A stretch of DNA of 64,000 bases from a bacterium (GCA_023664305.1 JAMPFT010000002.1:146440-210439), one strand, 5' to 3'; positions 16,676 through 27,035 are shown, numbered from the stretch's first letter. Made by a program: numbers and translations. Notes: generated from the letters alone by a model not told the origin.

Positions 16676-16695
16676 TTTCCTGTCAAACCTTTCTG

Positions 16696-16724
16696 TTGAA
16701 TCTGTCGCCGTTTTCTGTTACAAT
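16696..16724 (+). promoter_or_regulatory. Promoter of secA
   Basis: TTGAAT (16696-16701), a 17-bp spacer and TACAAT (16719-16724), about 70 bp before the secA start. Confidence 0.65.
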
Positions 16725-16791
16725 TAAGTTTAGGTTTTCGGAATGACAGAGTGTGCGGGCGGCTGTTTGCGTCCGCGGATTACAGAAAGGT

Positions 16792-19371
16792 ATGGATATT
16801 TTCGTGAAAGTGATTGACAAAATATTCGGTACACACAGTGAGCGGGAGATCAAGAGAATCACTTCCCTGGCGGACAAAATCGACGGGATGCGTTCTGAGA
16901 TGATGGAGATGTCCGACGAGGAGCTGAAGGCGAAGACGCCGGAGTTTAAAAAGCGGCTGGCGGAGGGCGAGACGCTGGACGACATCCTGCCGGAGGCCTT
17001 TGCCACGGTAAGGGAAGCCGCAAGGCGTGTGCTGAACATGGAACATTACCGGGTGCAGATGATCGGCGGGATTATCCTGCATCAGGGGCGTATCGCCGAA
17101 ATGCGTACCGGTGAAGGAAAAACGCTGGTTTCCACCGCGCCCGCTTACCTGAACGCGCTGGAAGGAAAAGGCGTCCACATCGTCACGGTAAACGACTATC
17201 TGGCAAAGCGTGACGCGGAGTGGATGGGTCAGGTGCATGAGTTTTTGGGACTGTCGGTGGGGGTTGTGCTCAACAGCATGACCAGCGAGGAGCGGCAGAA
17301 GGCTTATCGCTGCGACATCACCTATGTGACCAACAACGAGCTGGGATTTGACTATCTGCGCGACAATATGGTGATTTACAAGGAGCAGCTTGTGCTCCGG
17401 GGGCTGCATTTCTGTATCATCGACGAGGTGGACTCGGTATTGATCGACGAGGCGAGAACCCCGTTGATTATCTCGGGTCAGAGCGGGAAGTCCACGGCCC
17501 TGTACGAAATGTGCGATCTGCTGGCGCGCCGCATGAAGCGGGGCGACGATATGCAGCAGCTGTCGAAGATGGACGCCATTATGGGGATTGTCCAGGAGGA
17601 GACGGGGGACTTTATTGTAAACGAAAAGGACAAGGTCATCAATCTGACGGCGGCGGGCGTGAAGAAGGTGGAGGATTTCTTCCACATTGCCAATTACGCC
17701 GATCCGGAAAATCTGGAGATCCAGCATACCATCATTCTGGCGCTGCGGGCGCACAACCTGATGTTCAGGGATCAGGATTATGTCGTGAAGGACGATCAGG
17801 TGCTCATTGTAGACGAGTTTACGGGCCGTATTATGCCGGGCCGCCGTTATTCGGACGGCCTTCATCAGGCCATCGAGGCAAAGGAGCATGTAAAGGTAAA
17901 GCGGGAGAGCAAGACGCTTGCCTCCATTACCTTCCAGAATTTCTTCAATCTGTTTGAAAAGAAATGCGGCATGACGGGTACGGCTCTCACCGAGGAGAAG
18001 GAGTTCAGGGAGATTTACGGGATGGATGTGGTGGAGATACCGACCAACCGTCCCGTGATCCGTACCGACCTGCAGGACGCGGTGTATAAGACAAGAGAAG
18101 AGAAGCTGAAAGCGATCGTTGACGCTGTGGAGGCGTCTCATGACAAGGGGCAGCCGGTGCTGGTGGGCACCATCACCATCGAGGCCAGCGAGGAGCTGAG
18201 CCGCAGGCTGACCAAGAGGGGCATCAAGCACAAGGTTCTGAACGCAAAATTCCACGAGCTGGAGGCGGAGATCGTGGCGGACGCCGGTATCCACGGGGCC
18301 GTTACCATCGCGACCAACATGGCGGGCCGCGGTACGGATATCAAGCTGGATGAGGAGGCACGGGCTGCCGGGGGCTTAAAGATCATCGGCACGGAGCGTC
18401 ACGAGTCCAGGCGTATCGACAATCAGCTGAGAGGGCGTTCCGGACGTCAGGGAGACCCCGGAGAGTCAAAATTTTATATTTCTCTGCAGGACGATCTGAT
18501 GAGGCTTTTCGGTTCCGAGCGTCTGATCAGTATGTTTAACGCACTGGGCGTGCCGGAGGGACAGGAAATCGAGCATAAGGCGCTGACCAACGCTATCGAG
18601 TCGGCGCAGAAAAAGATCGAGAACAACAATTTCGGAATCCGTAAGAATCTGCTGGAGTATGACCGCGTTATGAGCGAGCAGAGGGAAATTATCTATGAGG
18701 AGCGGAACCGTGTGCTGAACGGCGAGAGCATGCGGGACTTTATCTACAAGATGATTACGGATATCGCGGAAAACTGTGTGGATATCAGCATCAACGACGA
18801 CGCGGAGGTGGAGGAGTGGAACTTTAACGAGCTGAACACTCTTCTGATCCCGACGATCCCTCTGCAGCCTGTGACGGCGGAGCGGGTGAAGAAGCCGAAG
18901 AAAAACAGCTTAAAGCAGCAGCTGAAGGAAGAAGCGGTGAAGCTCTACGAGAGCAAGGAAGCGGAATTTCCCGATGCGGAGGCGATCCGCGAGCTGGAGA
19001 GGGTCATCCTTTTAAAGGTGATCGACAGAAAGTGGATGGATCATATCGACGATATGGAGCAGCTGCGTCAGGGTATCGGACTGCAGGCGTACGGCCAGCG
19101 GGATCCTCTGGTGGAGTATAAGACCAGCGGATATCAGATGTTTGACGAGATGATCCAGAATATCAAGGAGGAGACCGTCCGTCTTTTGTTCCACATCAAG
19201 GTAGAGCAGAAGGTGGAGCGGGAGCAGGTGGCAAAGGTCACCGGCACCAATAAGGACGACAGCGTGCAGAAGGCACCGAAGAAGCGCGAGAACGTCAAGA
19301 TTTATCCAAACGATCCCTGTCCCTGCGGCAGCGGCAAAAAGTATAAGCAGTGCTGCGGACGGAAGGCGTAG
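16792..19371 (+). CDS. secA: Preprotein translocase ATPase SecA
   Basis: 859 residues from the ATG at 16792 (AGAAAGGT upstream). SecA is the ATPase motor that drives proteins through SecYEG. Visible: Walker [10 protein letters not shown] near residue 105, the DEAD-like [26 protein letters not shown], the [13 protein letters not shown] arginine-finger region, the preprotein cross-linking and helical scaffold regions, and a C-terminal zinc/SecB-type tail ([13 protein letters not shown]). Length fits the family. It has its own promoter and a terminator, so it is expressed as a single gene. Confidence 0.97.
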   Translation: MDIFVKVIDKIFGTHSEREIKRITSLADKIDGMRSEMMEMSDEELKAKTPEFKKRLAEGETLDDILPEAFATVREAARRVLNMEHYRVQMIGGIILHQGRIAEMRTGEGKTLVSTAPAYLNALEGKGVHIVTVNDYLAKRDAEWMGQVHEFLGLSVGVVLNSMTSEERQKAYRCDITYVTNNELGFDYLRDNMVIYKEQLVLRGLHFCIIDEVDSVLIDEARTPLIISGQSGKSTALYEMCDLLARRMKRGDDMQQLSKMDAIMGIVQEETGDFIVNEKDKVINLTAAGVKKVEDFFHIANYADPENLEIQHTIILALRAHNLMFRDQDYVVKDDQVLIVDEFTGRIMPGRRYSDGLHQAIEAKEHVKVKRESKTLASITFQNFFNLFEKKCGMTGTALTEEKEFREIYGMDVVEIPTNRPVIRTDLQDAVYKTREEKLKAIVDAVEASHDKGQPVLVGTITIEASEELSRRLTKRGIKHKVLNAKFHELEAEIVADAGIHGAVTIATNMAGRGTDIKLDEEARAAGGLKIIGTERHESRRIDNQLRGRSGRQGDPGESKFYISLQDDLMRLFGSERLISMFNALGVPEGQEIEHKALTNAIESAQKKIENNNFGIRKNLLEYDRVMSEQREIIYEERNRVLNGESMRDFIYKMITDIAENCVDISINDDAEVEEWNFNELNTLLIPTIPLQPVTAERVKKPKKNSLKQQLKEEAVKLYESKEAEFPDAEAIRELERVILLKVIDRKWMDHIDDMEQLRQGIGLQAYGQRDPLVEYKTSGYQMFDEMIQNIKEETVRLLFHIKVEQKVEREQVAKVTGTNKDDSVQKAPKKRENVKIYPNDPCPCGSGKKYKQCCGRKA

Positions 19372-19397
19372 ACCGGAAATTTCGGAACTGTAAAAAG

Positions 19398-19424
19398 GAA
19401 GCGCCAAAAACAGGCGCTTCTTTC
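19398..19424 (+). terminator. secA terminator
   Basis: GAAGCGCC (19398-19405) pairs with GGCGCTTC (19413-19420), followed by TTT. Confidence 0.6.
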
Positions 19425-19463
19425 CGGTACCGTCATCGGTCTGTGTAGAGAGGTGGTTGCTGT

Positions 19464-21143
19464 ATGCGGCAGGAACTTCAAAAGAATAGCAGGCGGTTCC
19501 TGTATCTTCTTTGGTTTGGGGCTGTTCTTGTCAGTATTAAGAGTATTTTTACGGACTTCGGTGTAGACAACGGTTATGCGGTTGCAGCCTCATACAGGCA
19601 TATTTCGGGCGACCGCATGTTTTGGGAGATGTGGGAGCCTCACCAGACCTCATCCTTTCTGGTTGATGTTTTAATGCTCATCTACAGGGTCTTTGTGCCG
19701 TCTTTCACCGGAGTGGCGATATATCTTCAGATAATGGGGGTTCTTCTGTGGATTCCCATTGTTTTTGTCCTGCACAAAGAGCTGTCGAAGCATATCGGCA
19801 AAGAACTGTCGCACTTGATCTGTATTTTTTTGTTTGTCTTTCGCGCAAAGCAGACCGTATTTCCTGAGTTTTCCAATATGCAGATAGGGTTTTCCGTGCT
19901 TTTTTTTGTATTTCTGATCAAATTTATCTGTGATCAGACGCAGTGGAAGCACCTGATTTTGGCGGCGGTTTTCCTGTGCCTGGAGATCATATCGTATCCG
20001 ACCTGTATCATTGCCTATGCGGCGGCAGTGGGAATCCTCCTGCTTTATACGGAGCGAAAGGGAAGAAATGTATTGGCGTTCAGCGGTGTGTGTGCCGCAT
20101 TGGGAACTTTGTATGTGGGTTATTTTCTGTTGACAAGGGGTCTGACGGGATTTGCGGAGGTGTTGTCGCTGTTGATCCGGGCAGACGCTTCCCACACAGG
20201 GGTTTCCATGTCTCTTTCCCGGTATTTTCAGGTGTTTGCGGAAGGGGCGGCCTACATGGCGGGGGTGTTGGCGATTGCGGCGGCGGTATGGCTCCTGCTT
20301 TGCAGGCATAAGAAAGACAGGGATATGCCCTTTCTGGCGGTTTTCGGGACGACATTGCTCGCCGTGACGGGAGTAACGCTTCCGCTGTGGATGGGCGGAA
20401 AGCTGAGCGCGTCGGAATGGCATTACTGCATCGTGCTGGCTTTGTTGATTTTGCTCGGTTGGGGGGGGCACAGGCTCCTGACGGATATGGAAAAAAAGAT
20501 ATGGGTTTCCGGCGTATTGATTTCCGCTTCCTCGTTTTTTGCGGTTGCGGTGCTCACGAATTGCGCGCTGATGTCAGTCGTGGCCTATTTGCCTTTAGCT
20601 GCGGCTGTCTCCATGATACCGCTTTCCAAATTCCGAAAAGGGTTCTTTTGCGCGGGTACTGTCCTTCTGGTGGTTTTGCTTCACAGGGGCCTGATAACAT
20701 GCGGTTATAATCAGGTGGGCCGCCATACCTTTGTGACGGAATTGGAGAGTATTGTCCGAACCGGCCCGGCGGCGGGTATTATGTGTGACGATACTACGAG
20801 CTGTATTTTCAGGGATAATGTGACGGATTTTGAAAGCTTTATCGAACCGGATGACTCCGTCTTTTTTATCGGGGGCTGGGGGTATGACCCGCTGTATTAT
20901 GTACAGGCGGGCGTCGATGTTTCCGCGTCGTCCGTGATTTCCAGTCCTACGTTCGGCAGACATCAGATAGATTATTGGAGCAGATATGACGGTAAAACCC
21001 CGACGGTCATTGCGGTTGCGTGCTATGACGGCCGGTTTCTGGCAGAGCAAGGCGAGTGGCAGACGATATCCGAATGGATGGAAGAGCGCTATGTATGGGT
21101 CGGAGACGGGATATGGTGGAGATTTTACCGTAGGAAAGAATGA
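19464..21143 (+). CDS. Polytopic membrane protein, GT-C-like
   Basis: 559 residues with roughly 10-12 membrane helices. An Asp in the first outside loop (TDFGVDNGYAV) followed by SYRHISGDRMFWEMWEPHQ resembles the first loop of GT-C lipid-linked sugar transferases, which carries the catalytic Asp. A ~110-residue soluble domain forms the C-terminus (from about residue 430). This fold is known for transfer of sugars from polyprenyl phosphates, but no specific family was recognised. AGAGAGGTGG precedes the ATG. Confidence 0.6.
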   Translation: MRQELQKNSRRFLYLLWFGAVLVSIKSIFTDFGVDNGYAVAASYRHISGDRMFWEMWEPHQTSSFLVDVLMLIYRVFVPSFTGVAIYLQIMGVLLWIPIVFVLHKELSKHIGKELSHLICIFLFVFRAKQTVFPEFSNMQIGFSVLFFVFLIKFICDQTQWKHLILAAVFLCLEIISYPTCIIAYAAAVGILLLYTERKGRNVLAFSGVCAALGTLYVGYFLLTRGLTGFAEVLSLLIRADASHTGVSMSLSRYFQVFAEGAAYMAGVLAIAAAVWLLLCRHKKDRDMPFLAVFGTTLLAVTGVTLPLWMGGKLSASEWHYCIVLALLILLGWGGHRLLTDMEKKIWVSGVLISASSFFAVAVLTNCALMSVVAYLPLAAAVSMIPLSKFRKGFFCAGTVLLVVLLHRGLITCGYNQVGRHTFVTELESIVRTGPAAGIMCDDTTSCIFRDNVTDFESFIEPDDSVFFIGGWGYDPLYYVQAGVDVSASSVISSPTFGRHQIDYWSRYDGKTPTVIAVACYDGRFLAEQGEWQTISEWMEERYVWVGDGIWWRFYRRKE

Positions 21144-21194
21144 AATTACAAATGCAGCCGTAAATTTGACGGGCGTGCGAAAAATGTGTCAGGC

Positions 21195-21223
21195 TGGTCA
21201 AAAAGGCGGAATGGTGATATATT
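21195..21223 (+). promoter_or_regulatory. Probable promoter of prfB
   Basis: TGGTCA (21195-21200), 17 bp and TATATT (21218-21223), 50 bp before the start codon. Confidence 0.45.
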
Positions 21224-21272
21224 ATTAACGGATTGTTCCCATAGGGAAGAATGCAGAAAGCAGGTGGCATAA

Positions 21273-22382
21273 ATGGTAGAGCTTGACCAGATGAAAACGG
21301 AGATACTGGCCTATGAGACGTCTTTGAACGAGGTGCGGGATTCCCTGGACCTGGCGAACAAGTCAAAGCGGATCGAGGAACTGGAGATGGAAATGGAGGC
21401 GCCCGGCTTCTGGGACGATCCGGGCAGCTCCAATCTGAAAATGAAGGAGCTGAAAAACCTGAAGGATACTGTGGAGGAGTGCAACGGGCTGTTTACGCAG
21501 TACGAGGATATCCTGACGCTAATCGAGATGGGGTACGAGGAGAATGACGACGCCATGGCGGCGGAGATCCGGGAAGAGCTCGACAACTTTATCGCGACTT
21601 TCGAGGAGCTGCGGATTGGAACGCTGCTCTCCGGGGAGTACGACAAGAGCAACGCGATTCTGAAGCTGAACGCGGGCGCGGGCGGAACGGAGAGCTGCGA
21701 CTGGTGCAGTATGCTGTACCGTATGTACACCAGATGGGCGGAGCGGAAGGGCTTTGAACTGGAGGTATTGGATTATCTGGACGGCGACGAGGCGGGGATC
21801 AAGTCGGTGACTTTCCAGGTCAACGGGCTCAACGCCTACGGTTATCTGAAGTCGGAAAAGGGAGTCCACAGGCTGGTGCGGATTTCTCCCTTTAATGCCC
21901 AGGGAAAGCGGCAGACCTCCTTTGTGTCGCTGGATGTGATGCCGGACATTGAGGAGGATCTGGATGTGGAGATCGACGAGAAGGATCTGCGTATCGATAC
22001 CTACCGAAGCAGCGGCGCGGGCGGCCAGCACATCAATAAGACGTCTTCCGCCATCCGGATCACGCATATTCCCACGGGAACCGTGGTGCAGTGCCAGAAT
22101 GAGAGAAGCCAGTTTCAGAATAAAGACAAGGCCATGCAGATGTTGAAGGCAAAGCTGTATCTGCTCAAGCAGGAGGCCAATGTGGAGAAGCTGTCGGATA
22201 TCCGGGGCGAGGTCAAGGAGATTGGCTGGGGGAACCAGATCCGTTCCTATGTGCTGCAGCCTTATAAGCTGGTGAAGGATTTGAGAACCGATGTGGAGAC
22301 GGGAAACGCCGACGCTGTGTTGGACGGCGCGCTGGATCCCTTTATCAACGGGTATCTGAAGTGGATTAATACAAAGGACTAA
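21273..22382 (+). CDS. prfB: Peptide chain release factor 2
   Basis: 369 residues. RF2 recognises UGA and UAA stop codons. The stop-recognition SPF tripeptide is present (RISPFNAQGKR) and the GGQ motif that triggers peptide release lies in SSGAGGQHINK. The frame is continuous through the DSLDLANKSKR region where most bacterial RF2 genes carry an in-frame UGA and a +1 programmed frameshift, so this gene has lost (or never had) that autoregulation. It ends overlapping the last bases of the converging DUF975-like gene. Confidence 0.97.
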   Translation: MVELDQMKTEILAYETSLNEVRDSLDLANKSKRIEELEMEMEAPGFWDDPGSSNLKMKELKNLKDTVEECNGLFTQYEDILTLIEMGYEENDDAMAAEIREELDNFIATFEELRIGTLLSGEYDKSNAILKLNAGAGGTESCDWCSMLYRMYTRWAERKGFELEVLDYLDGDEAGIKSVTFQVNGLNAYGYLKSEKGVHRLVRISPFNAQGKRQTSFVSLDVMPDIEEDLDVEIDEKDLRIDTYRSSGAGGQHINKTSSAIRITHIPTGTVVQCQNERSQFQNKDKAMQMLKAKLYLLKQEANVEKLSDIRGEVKEIGWGNQIRSYVLQPYKLVKDLRTDVETGNADAVLDGALDPFINGYLKWINTKD

Positions 22383-23119
22383 GACTTCATCAGATCCAGA
22401 TAAAACAGTACCTGCGTCATATGCGCGTAGGGGCAGATCCAGAGGAAACCGACTCCCAGAGACAGGATACAGAGCAGATACAGAGGCAGGAAGCTGATCC
22501 GCAGAAGAAAGAACCGTCTGCGGTGTCCGTGGATAACATGGAGGGTGGCGTCTAAAAGCGCGCCGAGCCTCTTCTCCGGGAAGTCCAAAAGAAGATAGTA
22601 AGCGATGTCAAAAGTCAGACCGATGGGAACGTAAATCAGGTAACCGGCGGCGGAGGCGAGAAGCGCCGCAATAAGCATACGGTAGTCCGCGGAATTGATA
22701 TATTGCAGGAAAAGATAGAGAAAAGGCAGCTGGAACAGGATCCCGACCAGCAGGTGCAGCGTGGAGAGAAACAGGGCTTTCCCCAGAATTTCGCCGGAAA
22801 ATCCGTAAAAGATGTTTTCGTAACGGCAGGACTGGCCGCAGGCAATCCGAAAACATAAATACGAGATTCCCAGTTTGAAAAAACCCGTCAGAATCAGGCA
22901 GAATATAAGCCCTGTTTGGACGGAAGCGGTATAGAACGCACGAAAGGAGAAGACTCCGGTCAGCATGGCGGCCAGCGCTGGAAAAAGAACAGGGATCAAA
23001 AAAGCGCCGACAAGAACCAGAAAAAAGAGGAAACATCCGAAGACCGTATCTGTGTAGCTGCCACAGAGGCGGTCTTTTGCGCTGTCCTTCAGTTTGTAAA
23101 GCTTTGCGTACTGATTCAT
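22379..23119 (-). CDS. DUF975-like integral membrane protein
   Basis: 246 residues with about five or six membrane segments, preceded by a short basic cytoplasmic head (LYKLKDSAKDRL). The pattern (basic head, YENIFYGFSG between helices, a cytosolic loop with RLGALLDATLHVIHGHRRRFF) fits the DUF975 family, whose function is unknown. It converges with prfB, sharing 4 bp. The gene upstream on the same strand ends 10 bp before its start, so the two are probably co-transcribed. Confidence 0.7.
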   Translation of the reverse strand: MNQYAKLYKLKDSAKDRLCGSYTDTVFGCFLFFLVLVGAFLIPVLFPALAAMLTGVFSFRAFYTASVQTGLIFCLILTGFFKLGISYLCFRIACGQSCRYENIFYGFSGEILGKALFLSTLHLLVGILFQLPFLYLFLQYINSADYRMLIAALLASAAGYLIYVPIGLTFDIAYYLLLDFPEKRLGALLDATLHVIHGHRRRFFLLRISFLPLYLLCILSLGVGFLWICPYAHMTQVLFYLDLMKS

Positions 23120-23129
23120 TCTGCTGCTC

Positions 23130-23654
23130 CTACACTGCGTAATCGATGTTCCTGCCGCTGTATTTTGCGCGGTCCGCTGATTTCAGTCCCTTTTGATAAG
23201 GGTTGTCTTCGTTGTAATATTTGATCTGAGTGTGTGTGGTCCCGCCGGACACATAGGTACGGCCGCATTCGGGACATATGGCCGTTTGGATGGAAACGGA
23301 AGCGGAGATTACCCTGCCGTTGTTTGCGGAGGCCTTTTTATAGGCGTTGGAGACATGCTCCTGTTCGTGCGCCCGCACTCTCGCCGCGGCGCTTTCCGGA
23401 GAGATGTGCGCGGCGCTCTTGAAGGAAACCATCTCGTCGGAGCCGTCCTGATATTTCCGCCTTTTACAGGTTTCACACTCCTCGTTGGGATCCTTCAGGC
23501 CGGCGCGTTTTTCACGGCTTTCTTTTTCCGTGTCCTTCTCCTTTTTGGGAGAGAGGGGAGCGGGGGCGGTTTTGTCTGCGTTTTTTTCGGACGGGAAAGG
23601 GAAGCCTGCACTTTTGAATGTCATATCGTTGTATTTTCCAATGGAAAGATTCAT
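23130..23654 (-). CDS. SprA-related putative zinc metalloprotease
   Basis: 174 residues from the ATG at 23654 (GAAAGGCAG upstream). The core has HEQEH (in VRAHEQEHVSNA), an HExxH zinc-protease motif, flanked by two cysteine pairs (CETCKRRKYQ and CPECGRTYVSGG). The first ~60 residues are charged and low-complexity. This arrangement matches the SprA-related (CatA-like) family of unknown substrate. There is no signal peptide. Confidence 0.7.
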   Translation of the reverse strand: MNLSIGKYNDMTFKSAGFPFPSEKNADKTAPAPLSPKKEKDTEKESREKRAGLKDPNEECETCKRRKYQDGSDEMVSFKSAAHISPESAAARVRAHEQEHVSNAYKKASANNGRVISASVSIQTAICPECGRTYVSGGTTHTQIKYYNEDNPYQKGLKSADRAKYSGRNIDYAV

Positions 23655-23739
23655 AAAACACTGCCTTTCTTTTTCGGGGGACATCTGCGTCCCGGAGTAT
23701 CGGGGTTGAAAAGGATGGCAAAGCGGCTGCCGCGGCGTC

Positions 23740-24168
23740 TTACAAAAGAGAAATAAACGCCGGATTCACAGATGCTGCCAGGAGCCGGGTGTAAGCGACA
23801 TACAGACCGAAAACCCCGTAAAAGCATCCGAATATGCTCAGACAGAGTCCCAACCGGCAGTTGCTGTTTAAAGCTTTTTTCTTTCGGCAGCACAAAAACG
23901 CGAAAAGGATTCCCATGGCGCCAAAGGGAAGCGACAGATAACAGCAGCTTAATGTGACGGACAAAAAGCCGCAGATCATCGACGCCAGGGAAAAGCTCTG
24001 GTCGTAAGGCGGATGGGTCGGCTGATTGTAATAGCTGCTTTTGGAAGCGTTGCTGTCCCATTTGTCCCAGTCCTTCTTCGCTTCCTGCTCCTGCCACTTT
24101 TCCCAGTTTTCCCGGGCGTTTTCCCAGCTGTTCTCTCGGTTGTCCTGCCCGTTCTGATCATAATCCAT
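23740..24168 (-). CDS. DUF4190-like small membrane protein
   Basis: 142 residues from the ATG at 24168 (AAGGAG, eight bases upstream). The first ~65 residues are hydrophilic with Asn/Glu/Trp repeats (ENWEKWQEQEAKKDWDKWD). Two membrane segments follow, separated by a short CCRKKKALNSNC loop. The layout fits DUF4190-type proteins. Function unknown. A promoter-like TTGACA/TACATT pair lies on the minus strand near 24288-24260, and two hairpins (24210-24258) lie in the 5' leader. Confidence 0.6.
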   Translation of the reverse strand: MDYDQNGQDNRENSWENARENWEKWQEQEAKKDWDKWDSNASKSSYYNQPTHPPYDQSFSLASMICGFLSVTLSCCYLSLPFGAMGILFAFLCCRKKKALNSNCRLGLCLSIFGCFYGVFGLYVAYTRLLAASVNPAFISLL

Positions 24169-24209
24169 GCGTTCGGCTCCTTTACTGGTAACGGAAATCT
24201 TGCTGCAGC

Positions 24210-24260
24210 CGGGAAGAATGCTTCGCATTCTTCTAAGCGAGCGAAGCTCGCTTTTTTATA
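24210..24260. terminator. Two hairpins, the second with a T-run on the plus strand
   Basis: AGAATGC-TTC-GCATTCT, then AAGCGAGC-GAA-GCTCGCTT followed by TTTTTT on the plus strand. On the minus strand they lie in the 5' leader of the DUF4190-like gene. They may act as a plus-strand terminator. Confidence 0.4.
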
Positions 24261-24333
24261 ATGTACCATTTTATTCGGATAATGTCAAAGGCGGAAGCCG
24301 CATTTATAAAGATTTTAGGAAATTAATTCAGGA

Positions 24334-24362
24334 TTGCAGTTCTTTCCTTTTTTTAGTAAAAT
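24334..24362 (+). promoter_or_regulatory. Promoter of tex
   Basis: TTGCAG (24334-24339), a 17-bp spacer and TAAAAT (24357-24362), 60 bp before the tex start. Confidence 0.5.
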
Positions 24363-24421
24363 AGAGATAGGGCGGGAAGAAAATCCCGCCTGTGATACAG
24401 GACGGAAAGAGGGGCTTAAAA

Positions 24422-26884
24422 ATGGATATCACACAGAAGATCAAAGAGGAATTGCAGGTAGAGAAATGGCAGGTTGAGGCCGCCGTCAAGCTGATCGACG
24501 AGGGCAATACCATTCCCTTTATCTCGCGATACAGAAAGGAAGTCACGGGATCGTTAAATGACGAGCAGCTTCGGAATCTGTATGAGCGGCTGACGTATCT
24601 GCGCAACCTTGAGGAGAAGAAGGAACAGGTACTGGGGAGCATAGAGGAGCAGGGAAAACTGACGGAGGAACTGAAGGAGAAAATCCTGGCGGCGGAAACG
24701 CAGGTAGTCGTGGAGGATCTGTACAGGCCCTACCGCCCCAAGCGAAAGACGAGAGCCAGCGTGGCGAAGGAAAAAGGTCTGGAGGGTCTGGCGGCGTATC
24801 TTCTGGCCCAGGACGCAAAGGCCCCTGTGCTGGAGGAAGCGGCAAAGTATGTCACCGGGGAAGAGGTAGAGGAAGAAAAGCGCGTCAGGACGCCGCAGGA
24901 GGCTCTGCAGGGCGCGATGGATATTATTGCCGAGAGCATCTCCGACAACGCGGATTACAGGAGCTATATCCGTGAGGCGACGGTGGAGGAAGGCGTTGTG
25001 ACCGGTACGGCGAAGGATGAAAAGGTACAGAGCGTCTATGAGATGTATTATCATTTTGAGGAGGCGGTGAAGAAGATTGCCGGCCACAGGGTGCTTGCGC
25101 TGAACAGGGGCGAGGCGGAAAAGATACTGACCGTAAAGGTCAACGCGCCGAGGGAGCGCATCCTGCAATATCTGGCAAAGAAAACGGTCACCTCGGACAA
25201 CGAATATACCACTCCCGTATTGTCGGAGGTGCTGGAGGACAGCTATGACCGTTTGATCGCCCCCGCCATCGAAAGAGAAATCAGGAACGATCTGACGGAG
25301 AAGGCGGAGGACGGAGCGATCAGTGTGTTCGGGAAAAATCTGGAGCAGCTTCTCCTGCAGCCGCCGATTGCCGGGAAGGTGGTGCTGGGATGGGACCCCG
25401 CTTTTCGGACGGGCTGTAAGCTGGCGGTAGTGGATCCCACGGGAAAGGTGCTGGATACGAAGGTGATTTATCCGACCGCGCCCCAGAATAAGGTGGAAGA
25501 GGCGAAAACGGAGCTGAAGAGACTGATTAAGAAGTACGGCGTGGATTTGATTTCCGTGGGAAACGGAACCGCATCCAGAGAGTCGGAGCAGGTGATTGTG
25601 GAGCTGTTAAAGGAGATCGACCGCCCGGTGCAGTATGTGATTGTCAACGAGGCAGGGGCGAGCGTATATTCCGCCAGCAAGCTGGCGACGGAGGAGTTTC
25701 CGAATTTTGACGTGGGTCAGAGAAGCGCTGCGTCCATCGCGAGAAGACTGCAGGATCCTCTGGCGGAATTGGTAAAGATCGATCCTCAGTCCATCGGCGT
25801 CGGCCAGTACCAGCATGATATGAACCAGAAAAAGCTGGGAGAAGCCCTAAACGGCGTGGTGGAGGACAGTGTGAACAAGGTGGGGGTGGATCTGAATACC
25901 GCTTCGGTATCCCTGCTGGAGTATGTCTCCGGTATCAACAAGACCATCGCCAGGAATATCGTGGACTACCGGGAGGCAAACGGACGCTTTACCAACCGGA
26001 ATCAGCTGTTGAAGGTGGCAAAGCTGGGGCCTAAGGCCTATGAGCAGTGCGCCGGGTTTATGCGGATTATGGACGGCGAGAACCCCTTGGACGCGACCAG
26101 CGTCCATCCGGAGTCCTACGAGGCGGCCATGAAGCTCCTTGACAGGCTGGGAATGACGATGGAGGATGTGCGTGCGGCCCAGAAGAAGGCGGCGCAGGAG
26201 AAAGCGGCCGGAAAGAAGACGCAGGCCGCGGGAAATGTGACAGGCAAAACGGCATCCGCGTCAGGAGCTTCTTCCCAAAACGCGAAAAAGGCAAAACCTG
26301 TGCAGATACGCAATACCAACACGGCTATGGGCAAGGCGCTCGCGGCTGCCATGGGAGGAGTGACGCTTACCGACGACAGGAGCGTCGGAAAACAGGAGAC
26401 CGGTTCGGTCAATGAAAAGGGCGGAAAAGGACGCACGGAGCAGACGGGCGTATCCGGCCTGGAGAAACGGATCAAGGATAAAAAGCTTCTGGCGCAGGAG
26501 CTGGGGATCGGCGAAATCACACTGACGGATATTTTAAAGGAGCTGGAAAAGCCGGCGAGAGATCCCAGGGACGATATGCCGAAGCCTATCCTGAGAAGCG
26601 ATGTGCTGGATATGAAGGACCTGAAGCCCGGCATGGTTTTAAAGGGCACGGTGCGCAATGTGATCGACTTCGGAGTGTTTGTGGATATCGGCGTCCATCA
26701 GGACGGTCTGGTACACATTTCCCAGATCACGGACCGGTATATCAGGCACCCTCTGGAAGCTGTCAGCGTGGGAGATATCGTGGAGGTGGAAGTGCTGTCG
26801 GTGGATACCGCCAAAAAGAGGATTTCCCTGACCATGAAGCTGGGCCAAAACCGCCAGGCTGCGGATCATTCCCGACATATTTGA
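24422..26884 (+). CDS. tex: Tex-family RNA-binding protein
   Basis: 820 residues from the ATG at 24422 (AAAGAGGGG upstream). Tex is a conserved cytoplasmic nucleic-acid-binding protein linked to transcription and RNA handling. Domain order: helical Tex N-terminus (TIPFISRYRKEVTGSL), a YqgF-like RNase H fold (VVLGWDPAFRTGCKLAVVD), helix-hairpin-helix region (GVDLNTASVSLLEYVSG), and a C-terminal S1 domain (VIDFGVFVDIGVHQDGLVHI). Between the HhH and S1 parts is an extra Ala/Lys-rich linker of about 120 residues, longer than in E. coli. Confidence 0.95.
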   Translation: MDITQKIKEELQVEKWQVEAAVKLIDEGNTIPFISRYRKEVTGSLNDEQLRNLYERLTYLRNLEEKKEQVLGSIEEQGKLTEELKEKILAAETQVVVEDLYRPYRPKRKTRASVAKEKGLEGLAAYLLAQDAKAPVLEEAAKYVTGEEVEEEKRVRTPQEALQGAMDIIAESISDNADYRSYIREATVEEGVVTGTAKDEKVQSVYEMYYHFEEAVKKIAGHRVLALNRGEAEKILTVKVNAPRERILQYLAKKTVTSDNEYTTPVLSEVLEDSYDRLIAPAIEREIRNDLTEKAEDGAISVFGKNLEQLLLQPPIAGKVVLGWDPAFRTGCKLAVVDPTGKVLDTKVIYPTAPQNKVEEAKTELKRLIKKYGVDLISVGNGTASRESEQVIVELLKEIDRPVQYVIVNEAGASVYSASKLATEEFPNFDVGQRSAASIARRLQDPLAELVKIDPQSIGVGQYQHDMNQKKLGEALNGVVEDSVNKVGVDLNTASVSLLEYVSGINKTIARNIVDYREANGRFTNRNQLLKVAKLGPKAYEQCAGFMRIMDGENPLDATSVHPESYEAAMKLLDRLGMTMEDVRAAQKKAAQEKAAGKKTQAAGNVTGKTASASGASSQNAKKAKPVQIRNTNTAMGKALAAAMGGVTLTDDRSVGKQETGSVNEKGGKGRTEQTGVSGLEKRIKDKKLLAQELGIGEITLTDILKELEKPARDPRDDMPKPILRSDVLDMKDLKPGMVLKGTVRNVIDFGVFVDIGVHQDGLVHISQITDRYIRHPLEAVSVGDIVEVEVLSVDTAKKRISLTMKLGQNRQAADHSRHI

Positions 26885-26894
26885 CCGACAGGAA

Positions 26895-26990
26895 GGAACC
26901 GGAACGCGCGGACGGACGTACCGTGTGAAGGACTGTGCCGGAGGGTCAGTCGGGTTCAGGCGGAACCGGAATGCGCGGGTATACCGTGTG
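26895..26990. repeat. Direct repeat before fbp
   Basis: GGAACCGGAACGCGCGG followed by TACCGTGTG (from about 26895) recurs as GGAACCGGAATGCGCGGG with TACCGTGTG (from about 26962). The spacing is about 67 bp. Role unknown. Confidence 0.55.
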
Positions 26991-27035
26991 TTCCGGTTTG
27001 TGATAAAACTGTGGAAGTGATAGAAGGAGAATCGT

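Noticed and set aside
16780-18294. Long minus-strand open frame (504 codons) across secA
   Set aside because: It lies fully inside secA, has no ribosome-binding site, and its His/Leu/Gln-rich composition is that of a shadow of a GC-rich gene.
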